A stretch of 64,000 nucleotides of DNA from Catalinimonas niigatensis. GTDB lineage: Bacteria > Bacteroidota > Bacteroidia > Cytophagales > Cyclobacteriaceae. Under the pieces are notes generated by a model. It was not told the origin of the DNA, did not search any database, and saw only the letters and a program-made list of their open reading frames with translations. Shown one piece after another: positions 9,168 through 16,788 of the stretch. The position numbers were made by a program, and so were the translations under genes. Location of the stretch: NCBI RefSeq assembly GCF_030506285.1, contig NZ_CP119422.1, positions 1,922,001 through 1,986,000 of the forward strand. Direction: 5' to 3'. Position 1 is the first letter of the stretch; each line of letters opens with the position of its first letter.

Positions 9168-9647
9168 CTAATCCAACAGTGGAAAATAAAGGTCAACCAA
9201 TTCACGAAAACAGGCATCCCCTCCTTTGCGTGAAAGCACAATCTTAGCCTCCTCTCTGATTACGGGTACAGCATCTGCCGGGCAGGCCGACATGCCTACT
9301 TTTTGCATAATCTCCAGGTCATTGATGTCATCTCCCATAAAGAGTACCTGTTCAAAACTCAAATCTAAGTCTATTAACCACTTTTCCAGCACTCCGGTTT
9401 TCAGGTTGCTGCCCACATAACAATATTTCACCCCCAGCATATCTGCCCGTTTTTTTACTGTGTTCAGGCTGTTGCTGGCACTGATAAAAGCGACATTCAT
9501 TCCTTTTTTGATCAGGCGCTTGATGGCCATTCCATCTTTGGCATTGTATTTTTTAAATTCTTCTCCTGAGTCGGAAATGTAAATTCCCCCATCGGTAAGG
9601 GTTCCGTCTACATCCAATACGATAAGGCGAATATGGCTGAGGTTCAT
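9168..9647 (-). CDS. kdsC: 3-deoxy-D-manno-octulosonate-8-phosphate phosphatase (KdsC-like HAD)
   Basis: A 159-residue cap-less HAD phosphatase of the KdsC/YrbI type, which removes phosphate from Kdo-8-phosphate in lipid A-core synthesis. Motif I is LDVDGTLTDGG (residues 11-21, nucleophile Asp), motif II is FISASN, the lysine is in SNLKTG, and motif III is GDDINDLEIM. Length is normal for the family. The ATG at 9647 directly abuts a tandem octamer repeat, so there is no ordinary leader or ribosome-binding site. It lies downstream of the DAHP synthase gene in the same direction and near an LpxL-type acyltransferase, fitting an LPS role. Confidence 0.85.
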   Translation of the reverse strand: MNLSHIRLIVLDVDGTLTDGGIYISDSGEEFKKYNAKDGMAIKRLIKKGMNVAFISASNSLNTVKKRADMLGVKYCYVGSNLKTGVLEKWLIDLDLSFEQVLFMGDDINDLEIMQKVGMSACPADAVPVIREEAKIVLSRKGGDACFRELVDLYFPLLD

Positions 9648-9741
9648 GGTGTTTGGGTGTTTGGGTGTTTGGGTGTTTGGGTGTTTGGGTGTTTGGGTGT
9701 TTGGGTGTTTGGGTGTTTGGGTGTTTGGGTGTTTGGGTGTT
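9648..9741. repeat. Tandem octamer repeat (GTGTTTGG)n, about 11.75 copies
   Basis: Ninety-four bases made only of the 8-bp unit GTGTTTGG (CCAAACAC on the other strand), with no interruptions seen. It starts at the base next to the kdsC start codon and fills the whole leader. The plus strand carries a GGG tract every 8 bases with TGTTT loops, which fits G-quadruplex formation. Copy-number change by slippage would alter leader or promoter spacing, not the coding frame. Confidence 0.97.
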
Positions 9742-9839
9742 ACAGGATTTACAAATTAGGGTTGCTGCTTTTTAAAAAAGTTGGAAAAAAAACCATAACC
9801 CAACCATAACACTATAACACCTTAACACTAAAGAATATA

Positions 9840-10841
9840 CTACACAATCTTCCTTCCTATCGCGGCGGCTATGGGCTCCAGCGTGCGGTACATCGCACGA
9901 AACTCATCGTGGTTGAGTTGCTGTGCTGCATCTGACTTGGCCGTTTTGGGTGTAGGATGGGTTTCTATCAACAGTCCATCCACGCCCATCGCTACGCAGG
10001 CCCGGGTAAGATCAGGAATACCGTAGGCTATGCCCATCGCATGGCTGGGGTCTAGCACCACCGGCAGATTGGTGTATTCTTTTAAATAAGCTACTCCGCA
10101 AAGATCCAGAGAAAAACGAGTCTTGGTTTCAAAAGTACGGATGCCTCTTTCACAGAGCATCACCTGCTCATTGCCTCCCGAAAGGATAAATTCTGCAGCC
10201 TGTACAAATTCCTGTAAAGTAGCTCCAAAATGTCTTTTCAGCAGAATAGGCTTGTTGGCTTTGCCACAGGTTCTCAAAATTCCCTGATCGTACATGGCTT
10301 TGGAGCCCACCTGTACGATATCGGCATATTCAATGACTGCATCTACATGGGTGGCATCTCTTACTTCAGTAATGATATTGAGACCGTATTCTTCGCGTAC
10401 ATCTGCCAGCATTTTCAGACCTTCCATACCCAGCCCCTGAAAAGAGTAAGGAGAAGTTCGTGGCTTAAAACATCCGGCACGCAGCGTAGTGATATTCAGT
10501 TCTTTGAGCAGATGAGCGCTCTGCGTAATCTGTTCTTTAGACTCTATAGAGCAAGGTCCGGTGATCAGCAGTGTATTTTGATGAGTACCGCCCAGTTGTA
10601 CATTTTTGCCTACCTGCACTTCACGTATTTGCTCTTTGTATTGTTTGCTGGCCAGTTGAATGTCGCTGCTCATCACAAAATACTCCTCTGCCACAGATTC
10701 CAACACTTGGGGAAGCTGCTTGTCAGATGAATAGGTGATGAGCACATATTGCCCGTTTTTCTTATAATAAGCTGCTTTGGTCTGCTCCGCGAGTTTTACA
10801 GCCTCAGCTTCCTGGATATTTTCTTTCAGATGAATGATCAT
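9840..10841 (-). CDS. aroF: 3-deoxy-7-phosphoheptulonate synthase (DAHP synthase, type I-beta)
   Basis: A 333-residue DAHP synthase, condensing phosphoenolpyruvate and erythrose-4-phosphate in the first step of the shikimate pathway. Residues 1-65 look like the ferredoxin-like regulatory domain seen in stand-alone beta enzymes. The barrel carries LLITGPCSIESKEQ, RAGCFKPRTSPYSFQG, LLKRHFG and DPSHAMG, all family hallmarks. No chorismate mutase domain is attached. The start codon overlaps the stop of the upstream epimerase-CBS gene (ATGA, 4 bp), so the two are translated together. The symbol follows common usage for this enzyme. Confidence 0.93.
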   Translation of the reverse strand: MIIHLKENIQEAEAVKLAEQTKAAYYKKNGQYVLITYSSDKQLPQVLESVAEEYFVMSSDIQLASKQYKEQIREVQVGKNVQLGGTHQNTLLITGPCSIESKEQITQSAHLLKELNITTLRAGCFKPRTSPYSFQGLGMEGLKMLADVREEYGLNIITEVRDATHVDAVIEYADIVQVGSKAMYDQGILRTCGKANKPILLKRHFGATLQEFVQAAEFILSGGNEQVMLCERGIRTFETKTRFSLDLCGVAYLKEYTNLPVVLDPSHAMGIAYGIPDLTRACVAMGVDGLLIETHPTPKTAKSDAAQQLNHDEFRAMYRTLEPIAAAIGRKIV

Positions 10842-11845
10842 ACTTCTCCTCTGATTAAATTGTTAAATGTAACTGCACCGGTAAGCTTATTCTCTTCATT
10901 GACTACCGGCAAAAACAAAATAGGAAATGATTTGCTGGTCACCAAAGCCAGCATATCGGAAATGGTAGCCTGCTCCTGAATACGAATGGGATTGGTATTG
11001 ACCACATCCACTACTGCTGTTTGATTCAGGTCGTTCAGATTTTTGAGCAGTCCTCTTCTCACATCGGCATTGCTGGAAATCCCTTTGAGCTTCTGGTCTT
11101 TGTCGGTAAACAAGGCAAAGCCCAGGTCATACTGCTCTATGGTTTGCAGCACTTCTTTAAAATTACAGCAATCCAATTCCATTACCGGCAGATGCACTTT
11201 GTCAATGAGGATATCTTTGACCTGATAATGTGAACGCACCTCCTGCATCTTGAGGCCCATCAGGGCGGCGCCCATAGAAGTATGGTTGACCAGAAAAGAG
11301 CCGGAGACGGCTGAATCCACGCCCATACTTCTGAGAATGAAAGAGACCTCATCATTGACTCCTCCATCAACATGGATTTTCTTTCCGGGAAACATCTTCC
11401 CAAACCTGCGGATACGGTTAAAATTATCTTTTCTAAATACACCTCCACTTTGTCCGGGTGTGGTGGTCATCAGCAGGATAAAAGTGTACTGCTCCTTATA
11501 CTGCTCAAATACCTCGAGCGGGGTGTCCGACACCACTGCCAGGCCGTACTTAGTTTTATTATCCGGCAGGGTAAAATTGCGGCCTTTCATATCCTCATAC
11601 TGAAATTGCACGTACTCTATCTCATGCCGTACAATCTGATCCAGGTATTTTTCGGGTTCAGATGAAATGATATGGAGGTCAATGGGCGTGTTGCTGATCT
11701 TACGGATTTGTGCGATGTCGTCAAAAACAGCCGGATTATCGTTACAGTCAATGTGGAAGGAATCAATGTTGAGTGCATCCAGTTCTTTGACCAGATCTTC
11801 CAGCGACTTTACTTTGTTTGAATATAATGATGCAGAAATCTTCAA
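10838..11845 (-). CDS. Ribulose-phosphate 3-epimerase-like domain fused to a CBS pair
   Basis: A 335-residue fusion. Residues 1-205 resemble ribulose-phosphate 3-epimerase: FHID (H31, D33), DLHII (H58), TTTPGQSGGVF and HVDGGV (D160) supply all four metal ligands expected of an active enzyme. Residues about 220-333 form two CBS repeats (KLKGISSNADVRRGL; DVVNTNP; FPILFLPVVNEENKLTG) that look like those at the end of KdsD arabinose-5-phosphate isomerases. The stop overlaps the DAHP synthase start by 4 bp. A nucleotide-sensing epimerase feeding pentose or erythrose phosphates to DAHP or Kdo synthesis is my inference; the real substrate is unknown. Confidence 0.72.
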   Translation of the reverse strand: MKISASLYSNKVKSLEDLVKELDALNIDSFHIDCNDNPAVFDDIAQIRKISNTPIDLHIISSEPEKYLDQIVRHEIEYVQFQYEDMKGRNFTLPDNKTKYGLAVVSDTPLEVFEQYKEQYTFILLMTTTPGQSGGVFRKDNFNRIRRFGKMFPGKKIHVDGGVNDEVSFILRSMGVDSAVSGSFLVNHTSMGAALMGLKMQEVRSHYQVKDILIDKVHLPVMELDCCNFKEVLQTIEQYDLGFALFTDKDQKLKGISSNADVRRGLLKNLNDLNQTAVVDVVNTNPIRIQEQATISDMLALVTSKSFPILFLPVVNEENKLTGAVTFNNLIRGEV

Positions 11846-11938
11846 TGGTTTGTTCTCTTCTTTTACTTTCTCTGATAAAAATTTTCGGTGTAAAGTTCAG
11901 CATTTTCCATTGATTACCTATAATTTTGATTGCTTTTT

Positions 11939-12808
11939 ATGATTATCCTTAAGCTCATATCACGTTTACCCTTTTTCGTACTCTACCGGATCTCAGATTT
12001 CCTCTACTTTCTGCTGCGTTATGTAGTGGGGTATCGGAAGAAAGTGATCATGAAAAATCTGCGAAATGCATTTCCTGAGAAAAGCGGGCAGGAACTGATT
12101 CAAATCAAAAACAAGTTCTACCGTCATTTGGGGGATGTAGTGGTTGAGAGTTTAAAAACCTTGACCATCTCAGAAGCAGAACTCAACCGAAGAGTGAAAT
12201 TGATCAACCCAGAAGTGATCACTACTTTTTATGACAGAGGTCAATCGGTTATTGGGCTATCTTCACATCAGGGCAATTGGGAATGGATGCTGGTTTCCTG
12301 TAGTTCACAGTTGCCATTTCATATAGACGCTGTATACATGCAGCTCAAAAATGCTTTTTTTGACCAGCTGATGCAGCAAATCAGAGGTCGGTTTGGTGCT
12401 ACACCCATTGAAAAACAAACCTCTTTTCGCAGCATGGTGCAGCAGAAGAAAATCAGCATCACCGCTATGGTGGCCGATCAGCGGGCACAAAAAAGCCAGT
12501 ATCAGTACTATACCACTTTCCTCAACCAGGATACAGGATTTTATGAAGGACCGGAAAGAATTGCCCAAAAACTAAAGCGCCCCGCCTTTATCGTAAATAT
12601 GAAAAGAGTAAAAAGGGGATATTATACCATTGATTTTCACGTGATTGACGAACCTCCTTTTAACCCAAGTCCCAATTACATTACTGACCAATTTGCAAAA
12701 CTGATAGAGAAGGCCATCCGGGAGCGACCGGCAGAATGGTTGTGGTCGCATAACCGCTGGAAATACAAAAGGCAGACACCTGAGATGTCTGCCTCTGTAA
12801 AGTCTTAA
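11939..12808 (+). CDS. LpxL/HtrB-type lipid A acyltransferase
   Basis: A 289-residue lysophospholipid acyltransferase-family protein like the late acyltransferases of lipid A. I choose the ATG at 11939 (MIILKLISRLPFFVLYRISD); an in-frame TTG lies 9 bases upstream. One N-terminal membrane helix (about 5-30) is followed by GYRKKVIMKNLRNAFPEKS, a family hallmark, and the catalytic HQGNWEW (HxxxxE) near residue 110. The C-terminal RPAEWLWSHNRWKYKR is also typical. It is divergent from the epimerase-CBS gene and close to kdsC, consistent with LPS assembly. A possible -7 box TAATTTTG lies at 11921-11928. Confidence 0.88.
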   Translation: MIILKLISRLPFFVLYRISDFLYFLLRYVVGYRKKVIMKNLRNAFPEKSGQELIQIKNKFYRHLGDVVVESLKTLTISEAELNRRVKLINPEVITTFYDRGQSVIGLSSHQGNWEWMLVSCSSQLPFHIDAVYMQLKNAFFDQLMQQIRGRFGATPIEKQTSFRSMVQQKKISITAMVADQRAQKSQYQYYTTFLNQDTGFYEGPERIAQKLKRPAFIVNMKRVKRGYYTIDFHVIDEPPFNPSPNYITDQFAKLIEKAIRERPAEWLWSHNRWKYKRQTPEMSASVKS

Positions 12809-12814
12809 GAAAAC

Positions 12815-13117
12815 TCAGGCGTAAATCTGCTCAGAAATGTACTTATAGCCCATACGGGTAGGCTTAACCTCTTTTGTTCTGCCCTTGTACTTGGTTTCCG
12901 TTTTCAGCATTTCTATTCCACCTTTCTCATATTCACGCAAATAGGTGATCAGGGTAGTTTTGGAAATTTCACAAATGCGGCAAATCTCGCTGTGGGGTAA
13001 ACCTTTGCTTTTCAGGTACAAAGCCTCCATCTTTTGCTGAATCCGGGCACTGGGGTTATGGTAGCGTTCAAACCGTAACGCTTCAACATCCTCTTCATTG
13101 AATTTAATTCTAATCAT
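12815..13117 (-). CDS. Small helix-turn-helix protein, IS630-like N-terminal domain
   Basis: A 100-residue protein. Residues 20-75 form a helix-turn-helix of the kind at the start of IS630-type transposases (QQKMEALYLKSKGLPHSEI, then CEISKTTLITYLREYEKGG). No DDE catalytic domain follows, and the C-terminal 30 residues are basic and unlike the transposase continuation. It may be a domesticated DNA-binding protein or a remnant. It converges with the acyltransferase gene, with 6 bp between stops. No terminal inverted repeats were seen. Function not known. Confidence 0.6.
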   Translation of the reverse strand: MIRIKFNEEDVEALRFERYHNPSARIQQKMEALYLKSKGLPHSEICRICEISKTTLITYLREYEKGGIEMLKTETKYKGRTKEVKPTRMGYKYISEQIYA

Positions 13118-13434
13118 CTGGGTGTGTTGTTTGGGTTAATAAAAAGTCAAAAACGTATTCGCTTTAATCAATAAGTTACATGGTAAATATTGGCATTCTC
13201 ATGCTAAAGAACCATCCCCTACTTTGTGGTAATTTTATAGATCAATACTAAAGAACTGGGTGATTCTCTAACGATTTCTTAAAAAGGGACGGTTTTTTAC
13301 TTCAAATGGTTGTTAAGCCTGTGTTAAAAAAGTTTAGATAGCTTTCAAAAAGCTGACAATCAGCAAGAAGGGATTTTTGAAAAATTATTATATTTCTGAC
13401 ACAATAAAATCAAGGTAAATTTGTTTGACTGATC
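13118..13434. other. Intergenic region, no gene seen
   Basis: About 317 AT-rich bases lie between the small HTH gene and the secreted protein gene. I see no reading frame of note, no clear promoter box and no terminator here. Confidence 0.5.
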
Positions 13435-14163
13435 CTATAAGTTTTCTCTGATAGACTCATAAAATTTCCAGACGCGGAGCAAGCCTTCTCTCTGGTCTGA
13501 TGCGATATGCTCTGACTTCATGAACTGCTTTACTGCTTTCTGATAAGGCTCTTCCACCAGTGTCAGGATATCTTTCCGGTTCCTGATTTCGCTCAGTTTA
13601 CCCTTCCGACTCACGAAAAATTTATCCTGTTTCAAAATTTCAGCATGTCTTATTCCCATATCCAGACCTTCTACATACGTAGGTTTCTTGAGATAGGCTT
13701 CTGTTTTAATTAAAAGGCTGTCGTGGCCTGTATGCATCAGTTCCATAAAACCTGAGAGCCGGGTATCCCCGTAGCTAAAATGATGGGCGTTGATAAACTG
13801 CTGCTCTTTTCCAGTGTCTTTGTTTTGCCAAACAAAAGAAGACAGAAACTCCTCTCCTACCACTTTTACCTGTTCTTCTTTCCACCGGATTTCCAACAGC
13901 GCATTCTCCACATCATATCTCAACAGATAGGTAGATGATTTTCGTCCGTCTTTCATCACAAAGCTTCCCTCCTGCCAATAGGCTGTCAGGTAATAATCTC
14001 CTATAACGTCTGCCGGAGGTCTTCTTTTACCCATCATAAGCTGCTGGCTATTAAATGTCCCTTGCTCCAGTCTGAAAAGCCCTGACTCTACGCCTGGTTC
14101 TGGCTGACCAAAAGTTATATGGCTAATAACCATCATAATTGTGATAAGCACGTAGTTTTTCAT
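13435..14163 (-). CDS. Secreted protein of unknown function
   Basis: A 242-residue protein whose likely start is the ATG at 14163 (MKNYVLITIMMVISH), giving a clear signal peptide cleaved after about residue 20 (TFGQ). An upstream ATG in frame would add 12 residues. The mature protein is rich in beta-type and charged segments with no motif I recognise. It lies after the SusC-SusD-lipoprotein genes in the same direction but behind a likely terminator, so it may be only partly co-expressed. A role linked to the SusCD substrate is possible but unsupported by sequence. Confidence 0.7.
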   Translation of the reverse strand: MKNYVLITIMMVISHITFGQPEPGVESGLFRLEQGTFNSQQLMMGKRRPPADVIGDYYLTAYWQEGSFVMKDGRKSSTYLLRYDVENALLEIRWKEEQVKVVGEEFLSSFVWQNKDTGKEQQFINAHHFSYGDTRLSGFMELMHTGHDSLLIKTEAYLKKPTYVEGLDMGIRHAEILKQDKFFVSRKGKLSEIRNRKDILTLVEEPYQKAVKQFMKSEHIASDQREGLLRVWKFYESIRENL

Positions 14164-14185
14164 GAGTTCAGATTTTTTGGATAAG

Positions 14186-14215
14186 AAAAAAGGAAACATT
14201 AGTGCTTCCTTTTTT
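14186..14215 (-). terminator. Terminator after the SusCD operon
   Basis: On the minus strand, shortly after the lipoprotein stop, AAAAAAGGAA and TTCCTTTTTT pair across a 10-base loop, ending in a T-run. The stem is AT-rich, so it may be leaky. Confidence 0.55.
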
Positions 14216-14238
14216 CTGGTGGATATATCGTATGCAGA

Positions 14239-15171
14239 TCAATTGGGCGTCAGGGTGGTAGACCATACATCCCCAAAGGTATTACTACCTTCCAGCTGAA
14301 TAATACCTGTCGCCGGGTCATAAGTACCGGTGATGGTCACTCCTCCACCGAAAAGGTCATTGAAGGAGGAGGAAAGCGTATTGCAGACGTCGGTAAAGGT
14401 ACGTTCTTCTTCGCTGGTGGCGCCATATTCTGTATACCACTCAATATAAAGACCCGCATAAATATCACTGAGTGCATATTCACCCGGTGCTTCCTCGGTG
14501 AGCGTAACTTCATAGGTAAAATTTTCCAGCGGCACAGTACAGCAGGGGTCGGTAGAAGCAGCATCGGTCACAGCAGTGTAGGTGCCTTCAGGAATCTCAG
14601 AAGGGCAGGAAACGCTCCAGCTTACATTACACCCTCCGAATGAGGGCTGTACCGGCTCCTGGCAAAGGTCAGAGTTTAGTGCAGTAGTCAGGCGCCTGCC
14701 ATCGGCTGTATGGATGGGAAAGGTAAGATTAAACTGATCTCCTACTTCCAGATCTTCTATGGTAAAATCAGGCTTAAAACCCTGAATGGCGGCAATGACT
14801 TCCTCTACAGTTACGCTTACGGTAGAGGGAAAAGTATTCACCGATTTGAGCATTACCAGATCATAGGTAAGATCAGCAGGGTTACCTTCGGCATCGGTAG
14901 TGGCATCATTTTCGGTAAATGTCAGCTCAATATCTACCGAAGATACTTCGGTAACTTCAAAGCCATCTACATCAATCTCAAATTCTACTTCCTGCCCGGC
15001 CAGATTGCCCGATGCGTTGAAGAAAGATTTTTCTTCATTGACATCTATCAGGGTAATGGCTCCGATGTGGTCACTCAAATTAGGCATCCTTCCCCAACGC
15101 TCCTCTTCACAGGCATTGAGAAACAACAGAAAACCCATACCCAAGGCTAAAATTTTATATTTTGTGTTCAT
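14239..15171 (-). CDS. SusCD-associated outer-membrane lipoprotein
   Basis: A 310-residue lipoprotein: signal peptide with lipobox FLNAC at about residues 17-21, followed by an Ig-like beta domain (about 40-170) and a second beta-rich part with several cysteines (CNVSWSVSCPSE, PCCTVP). Starting 12 bp after the SusD-like stop, it has the position of SusE/SusF-type surface lipoproteins that help bind the substrate of the SusC transporter. I see no carbohydrate-binding motif. The substrate of this locus is unknown, and no glycoside hydrolase or peptidase gene lies next to it. Confidence 0.75.
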   Translation of the reverse strand: MNTKYKILALGMGFLLFLNACEEERWGRMPNLSDHIGAITLIDVNEEKSFFNASGNLAGQEVEFEIDVDGFEVTEVSSVDIELTFTENDATTDAEGNPADLTYDLVMLKSVNTFPSTVSVTVEEVIAAIQGFKPDFTIEDLEVGDQFNLTFPIHTADGRRLTTALNSDLCQEPVQPSFGGCNVSWSVSCPSEIPEGTYTAVTDAASTDPCCTVPLENFTYEVTLTEEAPGEYALSDIYAGLYIEWYTEYGATSEEERTFTDVCNTLSSSFNDLFGGGVTITGTYDPATGIIQLEGSNTFGDVWSTTLTPN

Positions 15172-15183
15172 TAGTTTAGAAGT

Positions 15184-16782
15184 TTAATTAACATCCCAGA
15201 ATACTGGTGAATCCAGTACCGGAGGAGGTGAAGGTGCATTGGAATTGGTATTCAACTCCGTAATGGAGTATGGCAGACGCAAAGGAAAGGGAGCTGCAGG
15301 AGCCAGACTTGCCGGCAAGTCTGCCGGATAGCCCGTTCTCCTGAGATCAGTAAAGGCTTCCATACCATTGCCAAACTGTGCATAATACTTCTCTTTGATG
15401 ATCACATTGAGTTTCAGAGCATCGGTGGCTGCAGCATATTCTGCAAGGCGAGCCGCCACATAAGCTTCCACGGCTGCTTCGTCCATAGGCTCTGCATCTT
15501 CATCCAGAGATAAGCCCAGGTCTTCTACTTTCTCCATAGAGGACCGTATCCCTTCTTCCAGATAAGCTTCTGCGCTTTGTCCTCCGGTCATACCAGGTAG
15601 CGTTAGCTTAGCCTCTGCCAGCATAAAAGCCCGCATGGTATTTGACAGATAGGGGATTACTCCTGCACCTTGCCCACCATCTCCTTGCCCGGCATCGTTA
15701 CGGGAATTGTCATCATATTCACCACCAATGGGATATACTCCAAAAGTAGCACGAATACTATTATCCCCGGGGATACCAGAAGGATCACCGTGATCTCTGC
15801 CAATGTAGCCTTCTGCTACTTCACCCAGGTCCGTTCCGCTGAGCAACCCATACACACAATCAGAACGGTTGCTGCAAGGGGTAGTCTCAAAATCCAGTTC
15901 GGAATCTGTACCCTGGCGATAAATGTAAAAAGGCAGGCGAGGATCTTCCTTTTTGATGAGGTTGTACATGAAGTAGTTGCTCATGTGGTAGGTTTTATTA
16001 CCGTCCACATATTCTATCTGGTACAGTGGATGCCGGTTGTTAGGGGTGAGTGAGCCACCAAAACGAAATTCGTAATCGTCGCTATTGTCACTGATCAGGT
16101 TACCTTCAGCAATCAACGCATTAATACCAGAAGTAGCCCGGGCAGGGTCAACCAAACGGAGGTTTAGCAGCATTCTCAACTTAAGTGTGTTGGCAGCAGT
16201 TTCCCACTGATCCAAATCTCCGTTATAAATCAGGTCACCTTCTACATTAAGGGTAGATTCTTTGGCTAAATCAGCAACACCTTCATCAATAAGCAGCAGC
16301 AGAGCATCATAAATGGTTGCCGCTGGTGTAAACTCCGGCGATAAAGTTTCTTCACCATTCAAAGCCTCAGTATAGGGCAGATCTCCCCACAAGTCTACCA
16401 TGACCATATAGGTATGGGCTTTCATGATTTTAGCGATACCTACAAAGTTCCAGGCTTCCTGTTCTGTACCCTGCTCAATGATTTCCTCCATTTCTTTGAG
16501 CACATTGCCAAAGAGGCCATCATAATCATTAGAATAAGTTGTAGGGTCTTGAGTATACTGACTTTCCGAAAGGTTATAAAGCTGACGGGTGAAAACCATG
16601 GTGTTTTTATTGATATCACGGGTCATCCCAAAAGCTTTGGCTGTTTGGGCAGCCGGTAAGATCAGACTTAGCGTTCCCGTTTGTGGATTGTTTGGGTCCT
16701 GATTGATATCCAGCCAGTCTTCACCACAGGAAACCAAAACCAAGGCTGTCATCGTAAAAATGATATATTTTTTCATAGCCAT
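15184..16782 (-). CDS. SusD/RagB-like lipoprotein (SusD-like 2 type)
   Basis: A 532-residue lipid-anchored protein that caps the SusC barrel and captures substrate. Signal peptide and lipobox (LVLVSCGED) are at residues 8-22, immediately followed by WLDINQDPNNP, the hallmark of the SusD-like_2 subfamily. The TPR-type helices continue through the chain, and ERTGYP-like FTDLRRTGYPADLP near the end is also typical. It starts 6 bp after the SusC stop. This subgroup often pairs with peptide or general nutrient uptake rather than starch, but the ligand cannot be inferred here. Confidence 0.92.
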   Translation of the reverse strand: MAMKKYIIFTMTALVLVSCGEDWLDINQDPNNPQTGTLSLILPAAQTAKAFGMTRDINKNTMVFTRQLYNLSESQYTQDPTTYSNDYDGLFGNVLKEMEEIIEQGTEQEAWNFVGIAKIMKAHTYMVMVDLWGDLPYTEALNGEETLSPEFTPAATIYDALLLLIDEGVADLAKESTLNVEGDLIYNGDLDQWETAANTLKLRMLLNLRLVDPARATSGINALIAEGNLISDNSDDYEFRFGGSLTPNNRHPLYQIEYVDGNKTYHMSNYFMYNLIKKEDPRLPFYIYRQGTDSELDFETTPCSNRSDCVYGLLSGTDLGEVAEGYIGRDHGDPSGIPGDNSIRATFGVYPIGGEYDDNSRNDAGQGDGGQGAGVIPYLSNTMRAFMLAEAKLTLPGMTGGQSAEAYLEEGIRSSMEKVEDLGLSLDEDAEPMDEAAVEAYVAARLAEYAAATDALKLNVIIKEKYYAQFGNGMEAFTDLRRTGYPADLPASLAPAAPFPLRLPYSITELNTNSNAPSPPPVLDSPVFWDVN

Positions 16783-16788
16783 ATCATG

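Noticed and set aside
9648-9741. Regular repeat considered as a CRISPR or iteron array
   Set aside because: The unit is 8 bp, directly contiguous with no spacers, so it is a simple tandem repeat.
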